This document shows, one piece after another, positions 1 through 6,167 of a stretch of DNA of 10,264 nt. Origin of the DNA: an uncultured Clostridia bacterium (lineage in GTDB: Bacteria > Bacillota > Clostridia > Oscillospirales > Ruminococcaceae); the NCBI GenBank assembly GCA_947631585.1, contig CANRLY010000062.1, positions 1 to 10,264 on the forward strand, in the 5' to 3' direction. The notes under the pieces are model-generated. The model did not search any database. It was not told the origin of the DNA and was given only the letters and a program-made list of their open reading frames with translations. The first letter of the stretch is position 1, and the number at the start of each line of letters is the position of its first letter. The position numbers and the translations under genes are program-made.

Positions 1-542
1 CTTTCTGCCGGGCAATGCTGCCGTTTCTGATAGACAATTACCGCAGCGCAACTTTGACACGTTCTCAGCCGTTTGCAATGAATACTCTTGTTGAGGACAG
101 CAATACCGATGTGGTGTATGAGATCGTTGAAAGAAATGTAGAAATGATAGTTGACTCAGCCCCTGTGATGGAAGCGGAGGAAACGGAAGTTCCCGAAAGC
201 GAAAAGATTTCAGCCGGCAAAAACACCATAAATGTTGATAAAACTCAGTCTTTTGTGAAGATATACGGCGTTCTGGACGAAAAATATTTTGACGACCAAA
301 GCAGGATATTTGTGACCTGTTCCGGGGAAGAAGAACATACATATGAGGCGTTCCCGATATGTGAAACCGAACTTCTGAAACTGGATAAAAACTCAGACTA
401 CGGATATTCGCTTATTCTCGATAACCGTATCCCTGCCGGAGAATATGATGTTTCGGTGACGGTCACATCTGCTCACGGTAATACCTCAACAGGCGTGCTG
501 GAGCGGATAACTATAGTGGAAAATTCTGATGAAAACAGTTAA
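1..542 (+). CDS. C-terminal part of an SGNH/AlgX-like (DHHW-type) protein with beta-rich tail, 5' truncated
   Basis: The reading frame is open to the left edge of the window (Phe-Cys-Arg-Ala precede the first Met at 15), so this is the 3' part of a longer gene and the Met at 15 is not the real start. The first 45 or so residues (AMLPFLIDNYRS, then DVVYEIVERN) resemble the end of the SGNH-hydrolase-like/DHHW family related to the alginate O-acetyltransferases AlgJ/AlgX, where a hydrophobic LPFL helix and a 'PDVVIYEIVER' strand close the domain. An acidic linker follows (about residues 50-70). The last 100 residues look like an Ig-like or carbohydrate-binding beta-sandwich ending in IPAGEYDVSVTV. 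Members of the family act outside the membrane on polysaccharide acetyl groups; a role here is inferred. The catalytic residues lie upstream of the window. A lipoprotein gene follows after 23 bases, suggesting an operon. Confidence 0.6.
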   Translation, partial: FCRAMLPFLIDNYRSATLTRSQPFAMNTLVEDSNTDVVYEIVERNVEMIVDSAPVMEAEETEVPESEKISAGKNTINVDKTQSFVKIYGVLDEKYFDDQSRIFVTCSGEEEHTYEAFPICETELLKLDKNSDYGYSLILDNRIPAGEYDVSVTVTSAHGNTSTGVLERITIVENSDENS

Positions 543-565
543 TTATTAATAAGGAGAGTTTTGCA

Positions 566-1432
566 ATGAAAAAACTGATCTTGCTGTCAGCCGCAATGAT
601 ACTTGCTGCGACAATGACTTCCTGCGGAAATAAAGAAGAGTCAGTGGCAAAAAAAGGAAATGTGGAGATAAACAACTCCTCTGAAAGCTCTGTCACCACC
701 ACTGCGGAAGTTTCATCTGCTGCGGAAGTTTCATCTGCTACGGAAGTTTCATTTGCTACGGCAACTGAAACGACTGAAACGACTGAAACGACCGAAACGA
801 CCGAAACGGCAGCCCCTGAAAGCTCATCGGCAGATAAAACTGAGCCGCCAAAGACAACTGCGACTTCTGCCACGACCACTGCCGCTCCCAAGACCACGAC
901 CACTACCGCTAAACCGACAATAAAAACTACTACTGCGACTACTACCAAGGCAAAGACTGTTACTACCACCACGACAAAGCCCAAGACTTCCACTGCTGCG
1001 ACCAGCGCCCAGAAGCCGCAGGCAGGGTTTGCCGATGCAGATGCGGCAATAATTTATAACGGAGCGACTGTTGCTGTGGATTCGGATTTTGCTTCTGCCA
1101 AAGCAAAGCTGGGAACTCCCGATTCCAAACAGGAAAACCCCAACTGTCTCACCGGAACAGCCGGCTATACTTACATTTACGGCAACACGATGATAAACGT
1201 TTATACCAAAGACGGCAAAGAGTATGTTGAAGCGGTCACCGCTGACAGCGATAAAAATGTCTCCACCGCCAAAGGCATTGCCATCGGCAGCCAGGCAAGC
1301 GAAATAGAAAGCGTCTACGGCAAGGGTAACGTTACCGACTTTATGGTGGAATATAAAGGCAGCAAGACCACAATGGTGTTTTATACCGACAGCGGAAAAG
1401 TCACCGGCATTTTCATCACAAAGAACTATTGA
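566..1432 (+). CDS. Thr-rich cell-surface lipoprotein, unknown C-terminal domain
   Basis: A 288-residue protein with a lipoprotein signal: MKK, a hydrophobic stretch, then a lipobox ending MTSC with Cys20 as the lipidation site. Residues about 25-150 are a low-complexity Ser/Thr/Ala/Pro/Lys linker that includes three AEVSSA-type units (residues 47-64), five TET units (67-81) and long runs of TTT. Such linkers usually span the cell wall. The folded part is residues about 152-288, with two similar sections: one around 'AKAKLGTPDS', 'NPNC' and 'YTYIYG', and one around 'GIAIGSQASEIESVYG'. This resembles a domain common in Firmicutes lipoproteins, in which 'GI.IG.....V...YG' repeats occur, but I cannot assign a function. 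The start is fixed by AAGGAGAG at 551-558. Its 3' end overlaps the convergent DUF2238-like gene by 7 bases, and no terminator is visible between them. Confidence 0.85.
   Translation: MKKLILLSAAMILAATMTSCGNKEESVAKKGNVEINNSSESSVTTTAEVSSAAEVSSATEVSFATATETTETTETTETTETAAPESSSADKTEPPKTTATSATTTAAPKTTTTTAKPTIKTTTATTTKAKTVTTTTTKPKTSTAATSAQKPQAGFADADAAIIYNGATVAVDSDFASAKAKLGTPDSKQENPNCLTGTAGYTYIYGNTMINVYTKDGKEYVEAVTADSDKNVSTAKGIAIGSQASEIESVYGKGNVTDFMVEYKGSKTTMVFYTDSGKVTGIFITKNY
704..757 (+). repeat. Three tandem 18-bp units in the lipoprotein linker
   Basis: The unit gcggaagtttcatctgct occurs twice exactly (704-721, 722-739) and once with two changes (740-757). It encodes AEVSSA/AEVSSA/TEVSFA. The near-perfect DNA identity points to recent duplication or slippage. 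Confidence 0.9.
764..808 (+). repeat. Five tandem 9-bp units encoding Thr-Glu-Thr
   Basis: Three copies of actgaaacg are followed by two of accgaaacg, in frame, giving (TET)5. Because the unit is a multiple of three, copy-number change would lengthen or shorten the linker without a frameshift. Confidence 0.9.
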
Positions 1433-2001
1433 GTTGATCTTTTTCTGCTTTTCCTTGAAACTGCATACACGACCAAAGAATAGGTCAGTGCGCCGAGAAC
1501 TCCGGAAATTATGTCGCCCATGGTGTTTGAATTGCCGCCCTGCATATTTAGCCCAAGCAAGGCGTCCGCTGTAAATTCGTATATTTCCCAGAAACCGGCA
1601 CAGGCAGCCGAAAAGAAAAACGAAAATGTCAGCTTTGCAGGAATGTCGTCCGGCAGCCTGCGCTTTTTAAAAATGAAGCCTGCGATCATCATTCCCGCCT
1701 CTGCAAGAAGGATACCGCTGAGGTAGTGTACGAGTTTGTCGTAAAAGCCCACATATTTGTACAAATTTATCACCGAACCCAACGAAGCGGCAAAAAAGTG
1801 GAATATCAGCGCAGAAAAGTAAAACCGCCTGGGGAATTTCCATGCAGCCAGGCTTACCACGGCAGCCGATATGAACGAACCTGCTATTTTGGCAGTGGTG
1901 GTCTCTATGGGCGAAAGAAGAGCGGCGGCGGTGCAGAATATCACTGCTGCGAATGATACCGCAGACGCTGTCAGTTTCTGTCTTGTGTCTGTTGTTTTCA
2001 T
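1426..2001 (-). CDS. DUF2238-type polytopic membrane protein
   Basis: A 191-residue protein with about five membrane segments (roughly residues 13-30, 38-53, 60-80, 92-111, 125-140 and 162-181; the 92-111 and 125-140 boundaries are uncertain). Conserved polar residues sit inside or beside the membrane: YDKLVH (Asp88, His92), Glu101, GFWEIYEF (Glu139, Glu142) and NTMGDIISGVLGA (Asp163). This set of motifs matches the DUF2238 (PF09997) membrane family as I know it; the biochemical role of that family is not established. The C-terminus is a basic tail (SRKSRKR). The start ATG (complement of 1999-2001) has a GAGGTG ribosome binding site just upstream. It is transcribed alone from the promoter at 2148-2176, with a highly structured leader between promoter and gene. 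The protein could loosely be called VanZ-like, but the motifs fit DUF2238 better. Confidence 0.7.
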   Translation of the reverse strand: MKTTDTRQKLTASAVSFAAVIFCTAAALLSPIETTTAKIAGSFISAAVVSLAAWKFPRRFYFSALIFHFFAASLGSVINLYKYVGFYDKLVHYLSGILLAEAGMMIAGFIFKKRRLPDDIPAKLTFSFFFSAACAGFWEIYEFTADALLGLNMQGGNSNTMGDIISGVLGALTYSLVVYAVSRKSRKRSTQ

Positions 2002-2029
2002 AACTTCACCTCTGGCGTCAGCAAATTCC

Positions 2030-2139
2030 GCCCCTCGCTGATGCCCAGCCGCTGAAGCGGCTGGGTGCCTGACGGCGCAGCGCAGGATAAGACCCGGCGC
2101 TGCGCCGCCTTAGCGGAGCGAAGCTCCGCTGCGAGGGGC
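2030..2139 (-). ncRNA. Candidate structured leader RNA: closed four-way junction
   Basis: The sequence folds as a 9-bp closing stem (2030-2038 with 2131-2139) enclosing three perfect hairpins: 2044-2052/2057-2065 (9 bp, 4-nt loop), 2074-2083/2097-2106 (10 bp, 13-nt loop) and 2112-2119/2123-2130 (8 bp, 3-nt loop). Nearly every base of the 110 nt is in a helix or a small loop. The element is much richer in GC than its surroundings. On the minus strand a good promoter (2148-2176) would start transcription around 2141, two bases before the closing stem, and the DUF2238-like gene begins about 30 nt after it. This makes it a 5' leader RNA. It matches no riboswitch class I can recognise. Alternative: an inserted REP/MITE-like palindromic repeat. 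The folding is seen in the sequence; the function is unknown. Confidence 0.55.
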
Positions 2140-2147
2140 TTTGGTAT

Positions 2148-2176
2148 ATTGTACCACGGTTTTCAGACAAAATCAA
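2148..2176 (-). promoter_or_regulatory. Sigma-A promoter of the DUF2238-like gene
   Basis: On the minus strand, TTGATT (2171-2176), a 17-nt spacer, then TGG-TACAAT with the -10 box at 2148-2153 and an extended -10 TGn. Predicted start is near 2141, at the edge of the structured leader. It lies just past the terminator of the cupin gene, so the two minus-strand genes are separate units. Confidence 0.75.
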
Positions 2177-2179
2177 CAT

Positions 2180-2224
2180 AAAACCGCCGCCTCACTTTGT
2201 TAAAAGCTGAGACGGCGGCTTTTG
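2180..2224 (-). terminator. Rho-independent terminator of the cupin gene
   Basis: Arms 2184-2194 and 2208-2218 form 11 pairs with one G-U on the minus strand (the same position is a C-A mismatch on the plus strand), followed on the minus strand by a T run. A-rich flanks on the other side could give some termination in the opposite direction. Confidence 0.85.
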
Positions 2225-2236
2225 AATACCGGAATA

Positions 2237-2590
2237 TTAATAGACCTCTGCATCGCCGGCAGTGTAGCTGCCCAGAGAACCGGCTTTTACCTGAATGCAA
2301 ATGTAACCGATACCTGAATCCTCCGCTGCAAAAAACTGCCTCTTTGCCGCAGGGGAGACCCTCAACCAGTCACCGGCAGAAAGACTTACTTCCTCTCCGT
2401 CAATGACCGCCTTGCCTTTGCCTGAAATTATCCCGTATATCTCCTCGTTCTCTTTGTGAGAATGTACGAACGGTACGCTTGCTCCGGCTGGAAGCTCATT
2501 AATGCTCACTTCCGCTCCCGTAAGCGATAACTTGTCGTGTAATTCTACCCTTGCAGACCCGTCTGCTCTTGCTTTGCTGTAATTGCTCAT
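2237..2590 (-). CDS. Small single-domain cupin protein
   Basis: A 117-residue protein that is one cupin beta-barrel. Cupin motif 1 is clear: Gly36, His43-Ser-His45, Glu50 and Gly57 (HSHKENEEIYGIISGKG). Motif 2 is GDWLRVSPAAKRQF (73-86), where the usual metal-binding His is replaced by Arg/Gln, so the metal site is incomplete or uses other ligands. Cupins of this size may be isomerases, dioxygenases or sensors; substrate is not predictable. The start is set by a GGAGGTAAG ribosome binding site (complement of 2595-2603). It is transcribed divergently from the Rrf2 gene out of a shared control region with three operator-like repeats, so it is probably part of the same stress or redox regulon. 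It ends in its own terminator. Confidence 0.85.
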   Translation of the reverse strand: MSNYSKARADGSARVELHDKLSLTGAEVSINELPAGASVPFVHSHKENEEIYGIISGKGKAVIDGEEVSLSAGDWLRVSPAAKRQFFAAEDSGIGYICIQVKAGSLGSYTAGDAEVY

Positions 2591-2615
2591 GACCCTTACC
2601 TCCTGATATATTAGT

Positions 2616-2634
2616 TGTAACTGACTTTGTTACA
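2616..2634. promoter_or_regulatory. Operator site 1 (putative Rrf2 box)
   Basis: TGTAAC-N7-GTTACA, a perfect 6-bp inverted repeat. It sits at the predicted transcription start of the cupin gene, where a bound repressor would block initiation. Confidence 0.75.
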
Positions 2635-2639
2635 TCTAA

Positions 2640-2668
2640 ATGCTATCATATTTCCGCTGTAATGTCAA
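2640..2668 (-). promoter_or_regulatory. Promoter of the cupin gene
   Basis: On the minus strand, TTGACA (2663-2668), a 17-nt spacer and TAGCAT (2640-2645). The -35 box is perfect and lies inside operator site 2; the -10 box is weak. Confidence 0.6.
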
Positions 2669-2676
2669 TAGTTACA
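2658..2676. promoter_or_regulatory. Operator site 2 (putative Rrf2 box)
   Basis: TGTAAT-N7-GTTACA, the same spacing as sites 1 and 3 and one mismatch in the dyad. It covers the -35 box of the cupin promoter. Confidence 0.75.
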
Positions 2677-2717
2677 ACTAATTTTTGTAGACCTGCACAA
2701 ATTTTCGGGCAAATTAT

Positions 2718-2736
2718 TGTAACTCTTGACATTACA
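2718..2736. promoter_or_regulatory. Operator site 3 (putative Rrf2 box)
   Basis: TGTAAC-N7-ATTACA, followed by the same ACTAA extension as site 2. It covers the -35 box of the Rrf2 promoter, consistent with autorepression. Confidence 0.75.
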
Positions 2737-2754
2737 ACTAAAATGTGATATAAT
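2726..2754 (+). promoter_or_regulatory. Consensus sigma-A promoter of the Rrf2 operon
   Basis: TTGACA (2726-2731), 17-nt spacer, TATAAT (2749-2754): a perfect consensus match. Predicted start is near 2761. Such a strong promoter makes sense only if it is repressed, and operator site 3 overlaps its -35 box. Confidence 0.9.
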
Positions 2755-2781
2755 CTTATCAGCTGAATGGGAGGTGCTTTC

Positions 2782-3204
2782 TTGCAGTTTTCTTCGAGAT
2801 TTACTATTGCAACACATATCTTGCTCTGCATCGCAATGTTCCAGAACGACCGGAAAGTCACTTCTGATTTTCTTGCAGGAAGCGTGAACGTTAATCCGGT
2901 GGTGGTGAGAAATGTGCTGAGGTGCTTGTCCTCAAACGACCTTGTCCGCATAAGACCCGGAGTGGGCGGAGCTTACCTGGCTGGGCCGCCGGAAAATATC
3001 ACCCTGCTCGATGTGTTCAGGGCGGTGGAAAAGGAACAAACTCTCTTCCACTTTCACCAGGACCCTAACCCTCAGTGCCCTGTGGGAAGAACTATCCATT
3101 CGGTTATGGACGATAAGATCGAAACAATGCAGTCTGCAATGGAAAGCGTGATGAAAGACATTACCATCGGCGAACTGCTTGAAGAAACAAAACAAAAAAT
3201 GTGA
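2782..3204 (+). CDS. Rrf2-family transcriptional regulator (YwnA-like)
   Basis: A 140-residue winged-helix regulator, read from a TTG start at 2782. The ribosome binding site GGGAGG (2769-2774) is 7 bases before this TTG. The upstream in-frame ATG at 2767 lies about 6 bases from the predicted transcription start and has no ribosome binding site. The TTG start gives MQFSSRFTIATHILL, the usual Rrf2 N-terminus. The recognition region is NPVVVRNVLRCLSSNDLV (38-55), followed by the wing IRPGVGGAYLA (57-67) and the ITLLDVFRAVE dimerisation helix. There is no three-Cys Fe-S cluster as in IscR/NsrR; the only Cys in that region is Cys99 in NPQCPVG, a YwnA-subfamily feature that may act as a thiol switch. 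It probably represses itself and the divergent cupin gene through the three operators. The nitroreductase gene follows directly. Confidence 0.88.
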   Translation: MQFSSRFTIATHILLCIAMFQNDRKVTSDFLAGSVNVNPVVVRNVLRCLSSNDLVRIRPGVGGAYLAGPPENITLLDVFRAVEKEQTLFHFHQDPNPQCPVGRTIHSVMDDKIETMQSAMESVMKDITIGELLEETKQKM

Positions 3205-3227
3205 CCGGTCATCAGGGAGGGATAATT

Positions 3228-3752
3228 GTGAATACCAGAGAAGCGATCATGAAAAGAAGCTCTGCCAGGAGCTATACCGGAGAACAACTTACAGATGAAC
3301 AGCTGGAAGCGCTTATCCAGGCAGGACTGCAAGCGCCTACCGCTACCAACAGACAGGAACTTCACTTTACTGTGGTAAGAGCCGGCGATCCGCTGCTTGG
3401 AAAGATCGAGGAGGAAAAGAACCGCCTCAGAAACGCTTCGCCGCAGCAGAACTTTTACTACGACGCCCCGATAGTCATAATGATAAGCGCAGAAAAAGGC
3501 TTCAGATGGAGTACGCTGGATTCGGGCATCGCCGTGGAGAATATTGCTCTGGCGGCGGAAGAACTGGGCTTGGGAAACGTTATAATCGGCTGTATATACG
3601 ACGCTATGCACGGCGAAAAGAAAGCTGAGTTTGAAAAGGCTCTGAGATTTCCCGATGGCTATGAGTTTGAAATAGCTATTGCCGTGGGAAGAAAAGCCGC
3701 AGCAAAAGAACCCCATACCTATGATAAAGATAAACAGGTCACCTGCCTGTAA
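3228..3752 (+). CDS. Nitroreductase-family FMN oxidoreductase
   Basis: A 174-residue protein from GTG 3228, chosen because GGGAGG (3215-3220) is 7 bases upstream. An earlier in-frame GTG at 3201 has no such site and overlaps the Rrf2 stop. The N-terminus MKRSSARSYTGEQL carries the Arg-Ser-x-x-x-Tyr FMN-phosphate motif (Arg10, Ser11, Arg14). APTATNRQE (36-44) and SGIAVENIALAAEELGLG (99-116) are the other family signatures. Members use NAD(P)H to reduce nitroaromatics, quinones or other electrophiles as homodimers in the cytoplasm; the substrate here is unknown. It is short for the family but not truncated in its core. It is cotranscribed with the Rrf2 regulator and the DUF362 gene, as expected for a redox or xenobiotic response. 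Confidence 0.9.
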   Translation: MNTREAIMKRSSARSYTGEQLTDEQLEALIQAGLQAPTATNRQELHFTVVRAGDPLLGKIEEEKNRLRNASPQQNFYYDAPIVIMISAEKGFRWSTLDSGIAVENIALAAEELGLGNVIIGCIYDAMHGEKKAEFEKALRFPDGYEFEIAIAVGRKAAAKEPHTYDKDKQVTCL

Positions 3753-3774
3753 TTTAAAGAAATGAGGTAAATTT

Positions 3775-4782
3775 ATGTCTGAAAATAAAGTTGTCGCAGG
3801 CTCCGGCGGAAACGTCTACCTGCCTTATGAAAAACGTACCGGCGAAGAGTCTGTAGTGTATTTTACCAGAGACCTTTCCGCAGACGGTCTTAAAAAGATC
3901 TACCAGCGGATAAAACAGGTACTCAGCGGCAGGATAGCCGTCAAACTCCACACCGGCGAGAAGAACGGACCTAATATCATTCCCAGAGACTGGGTAAGGG
4001 AACTTATGTCAGGTATGCCTGAAGATGCGGCTATCATCGAAACAAATTCCTACTATGACGGGGATAGATATACTACTGAAAAACACCTGGAGACCCTGAA
4101 AGTCAACGGCTGGGATTTCGCCCCTGTGGATATCATGGACGCACGGGGTACAGCAATGCTCCCGGTAAACGGCGGAAAGTGGTTTACTCAGATGTCTATG
4201 GGAAAAGACCTGCTCAACTATGACTCACTGCTGGCGCTCACCCACTTCAAAGGTCACAGTAAGGGCGGCTTCGGCGGCTCTGATAAGAATATCGGTATCG
4301 GCTGCGCTGACGGCAGAGTGGGCAAAGCGATGATCCATACCACCCCGGGTCAGGACGACCAGTGGGATATCAGCGATGAGGAATTTATGGAGCGTATGAC
4401 CGAATCCACCAAAGCGGTGGTCGACTATTTCGGCAGCAGGATAGCATATATCAACGTGATGAGAAATATGTCCGTCTCCTGCGACTGCGAGGGAATTTAC
4501 GCTGAACCCGTCGTTACCCCCAACGTAGGTATCTGCGCTTCGCTGGATATACTTGCCGTCGATCAGGCGTGTATAGATATCGTCTACGCCATGACCGAGG
4601 AAGAAAACCACGCTCTGGTGGAACGTATCCAGTCAAGACACGGACTTCGCCAGCTTTCCTATATGAAAGAACTTGGCATGGGAAACGACCGCTACAGACT
4701 GATAGACCTGGATAACGGCGATAAAATTATCCAGTCGGAAGATGCGGTAAAAGACCTTGTGCCGTTCGGAAGCGAACGCTGA
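3775..4782 (+). CDS. DUF362 domain protein
   Basis: A 335-residue soluble protein. It has the DUF362 signatures: VKLHTGEKNGPNIIP (56-70), THFKGHSKGGFGGSDKNIGIGC (start near 156), the CDCEG motif (Cys236, Cys238) and a 'GICASLDILAVDQACIDIV' stretch (252-270). The C-terminal 2[4Fe-4S] ferredoxin module carried by many DUF362 proteins is absent: there is no CxxCxxCxxxC. The role of DUF362 is not firmly established; a redox or Fe-S function is often proposed, and Cys177, Cys236 and Cys238 are candidate ligands. The gene starts 22 bases after the nitroreductase stop, with GAGGT upstream, and ends the operon at the terminator after 4794. Its position suggests it works with the nitroreductase. Confidence 0.88.
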   Translation: MSENKVVAGSGGNVYLPYEKRTGEESVVYFTRDLSADGLKKIYQRIKQVLSGRIAVKLHTGEKNGPNIIPRDWVRELMSGMPEDAAIIETNSYYDGDRYTTEKHLETLKVNGWDFAPVDIMDARGTAMLPVNGGKWFTQMSMGKDLLNYDSLLALTHFKGHSKGGFGGSDKNIGIGCADGRVGKAMIHTTPGQDDQWDISDEEFMERMTESTKAVVDYFGSRIAYINVMRNMSVSCDCEGIYAEPVVTPNVGICASLDILAVDQACIDIVYAMTEEENHALVERIQSRHGLRQLSYMKELGMGNDRYRLIDLDNGDKIIQSEDAVKDLVPFGSER

Positions 4783-4793
4783 TATCAGAACTC

Positions 4794-4838
4794 AAGACCT
4801 TTTCTTTGCAAGAAATGCAGAAAAGGTCTTGTTTTTTT
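4794..4838 (+). terminator. Rho-independent terminator of the Rrf2-nitroreductase-DUF362 operon
   Basis: Perfect 12-bp stem (4794-4805 with 4819-4830), 13-nt loop, then G and seven T. Confidence 0.93.
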
Positions 4839-4941
4839 GCCGACTTTCAGAAAATTTAAATTTTCCTTTGGTGAAATTATACGAAATTTGCCCTTCGCTT
4901 CTGTGCAGATATACAATTTTTTTCCTGAGCATAAATTTTTG

Positions 4942-4970
4942 TTACATTTGGCTGCGGCAAAAAGTATTAT
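4942..4970 (+). promoter_or_regulatory. Probable promoter of the lipoprotein gene at 5036
   Basis: TTACAT (4942-4947), 17-nt spacer, TATTAT (4965-4970). The leader of about 60 nt contains a 6-bp hairpin, GCCTGT/ACAGGC (4990-4995 with 5003-5008), of unknown role. The rest of 4839-5035 is AT-rich with nothing else recognisable. Confidence 0.5.
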
Positions 4971-5035
4971 AAGTGAAACCCTTTACTATGCCTGTTAGTC
5001 TGACAGGCGTAAATTTCACAACTGGAGGTCAGATC

Positions 5036-6052
5036 ATGAAAAATAAGTTGACAATGGTATTTTGCGCAGCCGCATTGCTGCTGGTCTCATGCAAAAACAA
5101 CTCCGCCCAGCCGGACAGCAGCGTGGCAGTTCCTGCACCTGAGCCGGAGACGCCTGCCATCGAACGGCAGATAGAAGCCCGTGTGGTGAGCTATAAAGAC
5201 AAAACGCTTACCTATGAGTATAAGGGCGAAACTGTGTCGGTAAACTTTGACAGCAGCAACTTTACAAACGGCGAAGGAAATGTTCAGCCTGAAATTTCCG
5301 AAAAGATAATTTCCAACCGCTACGGCGAAAAGGTCATCGGCAAGATAACCCTGAACCACGATGGCACTACGGCTGTTTCCTGCGACGTTGTCTCCCTGAA
5401 CGGCAGCATTGTAAGCAATACTTCTCTCTTTGACGAAAACAACGAAGAGGAATCGGATAATATGCTCGATGTCTATATGGATATGAAACGCCTTGACGGA
5501 AGCAAGGCTGAACTGAGCAGCCCGTTTGTTCCGCCGGTAACCGTGGACCTGAACGACCTGGATAACTACTATAAGCTGGATTTCCCGGAGCTGGTGGAAA
5601 ATGTGGAGTTTACTGGCTACCGCTTCAACAGCGGAACTTTGCTTCTGGATAATATCTGTATCCTTGACAAATACGAAGTTGATCCGGACACCGGCCGTGT
5701 CATTGCGGCAGGGGCATCTTCTCTTGGAAATGATGGCAAGATGAGCTTTTCCGGCAGTATCGAAAGCCTTGAAAACGGCAGGGCAAAGGTGCTGCTCAAC
5801 GATGGTGAGACCGTCTGCGATGTTCCGGCATACTACTATGACGAGGAACTGTCCCAGGGTCAGAAAGTGCTTGTCACCCTTAACGCCGATGAAACTCTCT
5901 ATGGCAGCGGAAAAGAATATAAGGACGAGTTTGCAGTGTTCTATACCGATATAGCGCAGTTCACCGCCCTGTATGACTTCGACGACGTGGCTTATTGTGT
6001 TATAAATTTAAATAGTGCGGAACTCACACTGAAAGAAAACGTCTCCCGGTAA
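5036..6052 (+). CDS. Lipoprotein of unknown function
   Basis: A 338-residue lipoprotein. The start ATG 5036 follows GGAGGTC (5024-5030). A longer in-frame version from GTG 4973 would place 21 extra residues before the signal peptide and is unlikely. The signal is MKNKLTMVFCAAALLLVSC with Cys19 in an LVSC lipobox. After a short Pro/Ala/Glu linker the mature protein is acidic and rich in beta structure. A first section (about 45-130) contains 'EARVVSYKDKTLTYEYKGET' and 'GKITLNHDGT', a second includes 'PPVTVDLNDLDNYYKLDFPEL', and a last one (about 235-290) has 'FSGSIESLENGRAKVLLNDG' followed by 'GQKVLVTLN', which reads like a small OB-fold-type barrel. I do not recognise a family. It appears to be transcribed alone; no clear terminator is seen after 6052. 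Confidence 0.85.
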   Translation: MKNKLTMVFCAAALLLVSCKNNSAQPDSSVAVPAPEPETPAIERQIEARVVSYKDKTLTYEYKGETVSVNFDSSNFTNGEGNVQPEISEKIISNRYGEKVIGKITLNHDGTTAVSCDVVSLNGSIVSNTSLFDENNEEESDNMLDVYMDMKRLDGSKAELSSPFVPPVTVDLNDLDNYYKLDFPELVENVEFTGYRFNSGTLLLDNICILDKYEVDPDTGRVIAAGASSLGNDGKMSFSGSIESLENGRAKVLLNDGETVCDVPAYYYDEELSQGQKVLVTLNADETLYGSGKEYKDEFAVFYTDIAQFTALYDFDDVAYCVINLNSAELTLKENVSR

Positions 6053-6167
6053 AGCTGACGGCAGTATAAGCAAAAATGTGTACTTTTTATAGTAATAAAG
6101 TAAATAAATAGAAATAACAGCTGGGTTTTTAGTACAATATTACTGAAAATCATGTATAAAATTTTAC

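Noticed and set aside
511..993. Minus-strand open frame of 160 codons, Val-rich
   Set aside because: It is antisense to the Thr-rich linker of the lipoprotein; ACN/GCN codons read backwards as valine and alanine codons. No ribosome binding site or recognisable family.
2030..2139. Reading the four-way junction as a tRNA-like gene or a plus-strand terminator
   Set aside because: Arm lengths and loops do not fit a tRNA (no T-loop or anticodon arm), and no proper T run follows on the plus strand.
2646..2951. Minus-strand open frame of 101 codons across the control region
   Set aside because: It runs through the Rrf2 promoter, operators and the start of the Rrf2 gene, with a sequence unlike any protein family.
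2087..2960. Eleven-base word ATAAGACCCGG shared by the loop of the structured leader (2087-2097) and the Rrf2 gene (2950-2960)
   Set aside because: Several shared 11-mers are expected by chance in a window of this size, and the second copy encodes the conserved IRPG wing of the regulator.
3072..3716. Minus-strand open frame of 214 codons
   Set aside because: Antisense shadow of the Rrf2 and nitroreductase genes, both of which have strong family matches and ribosome binding sites.
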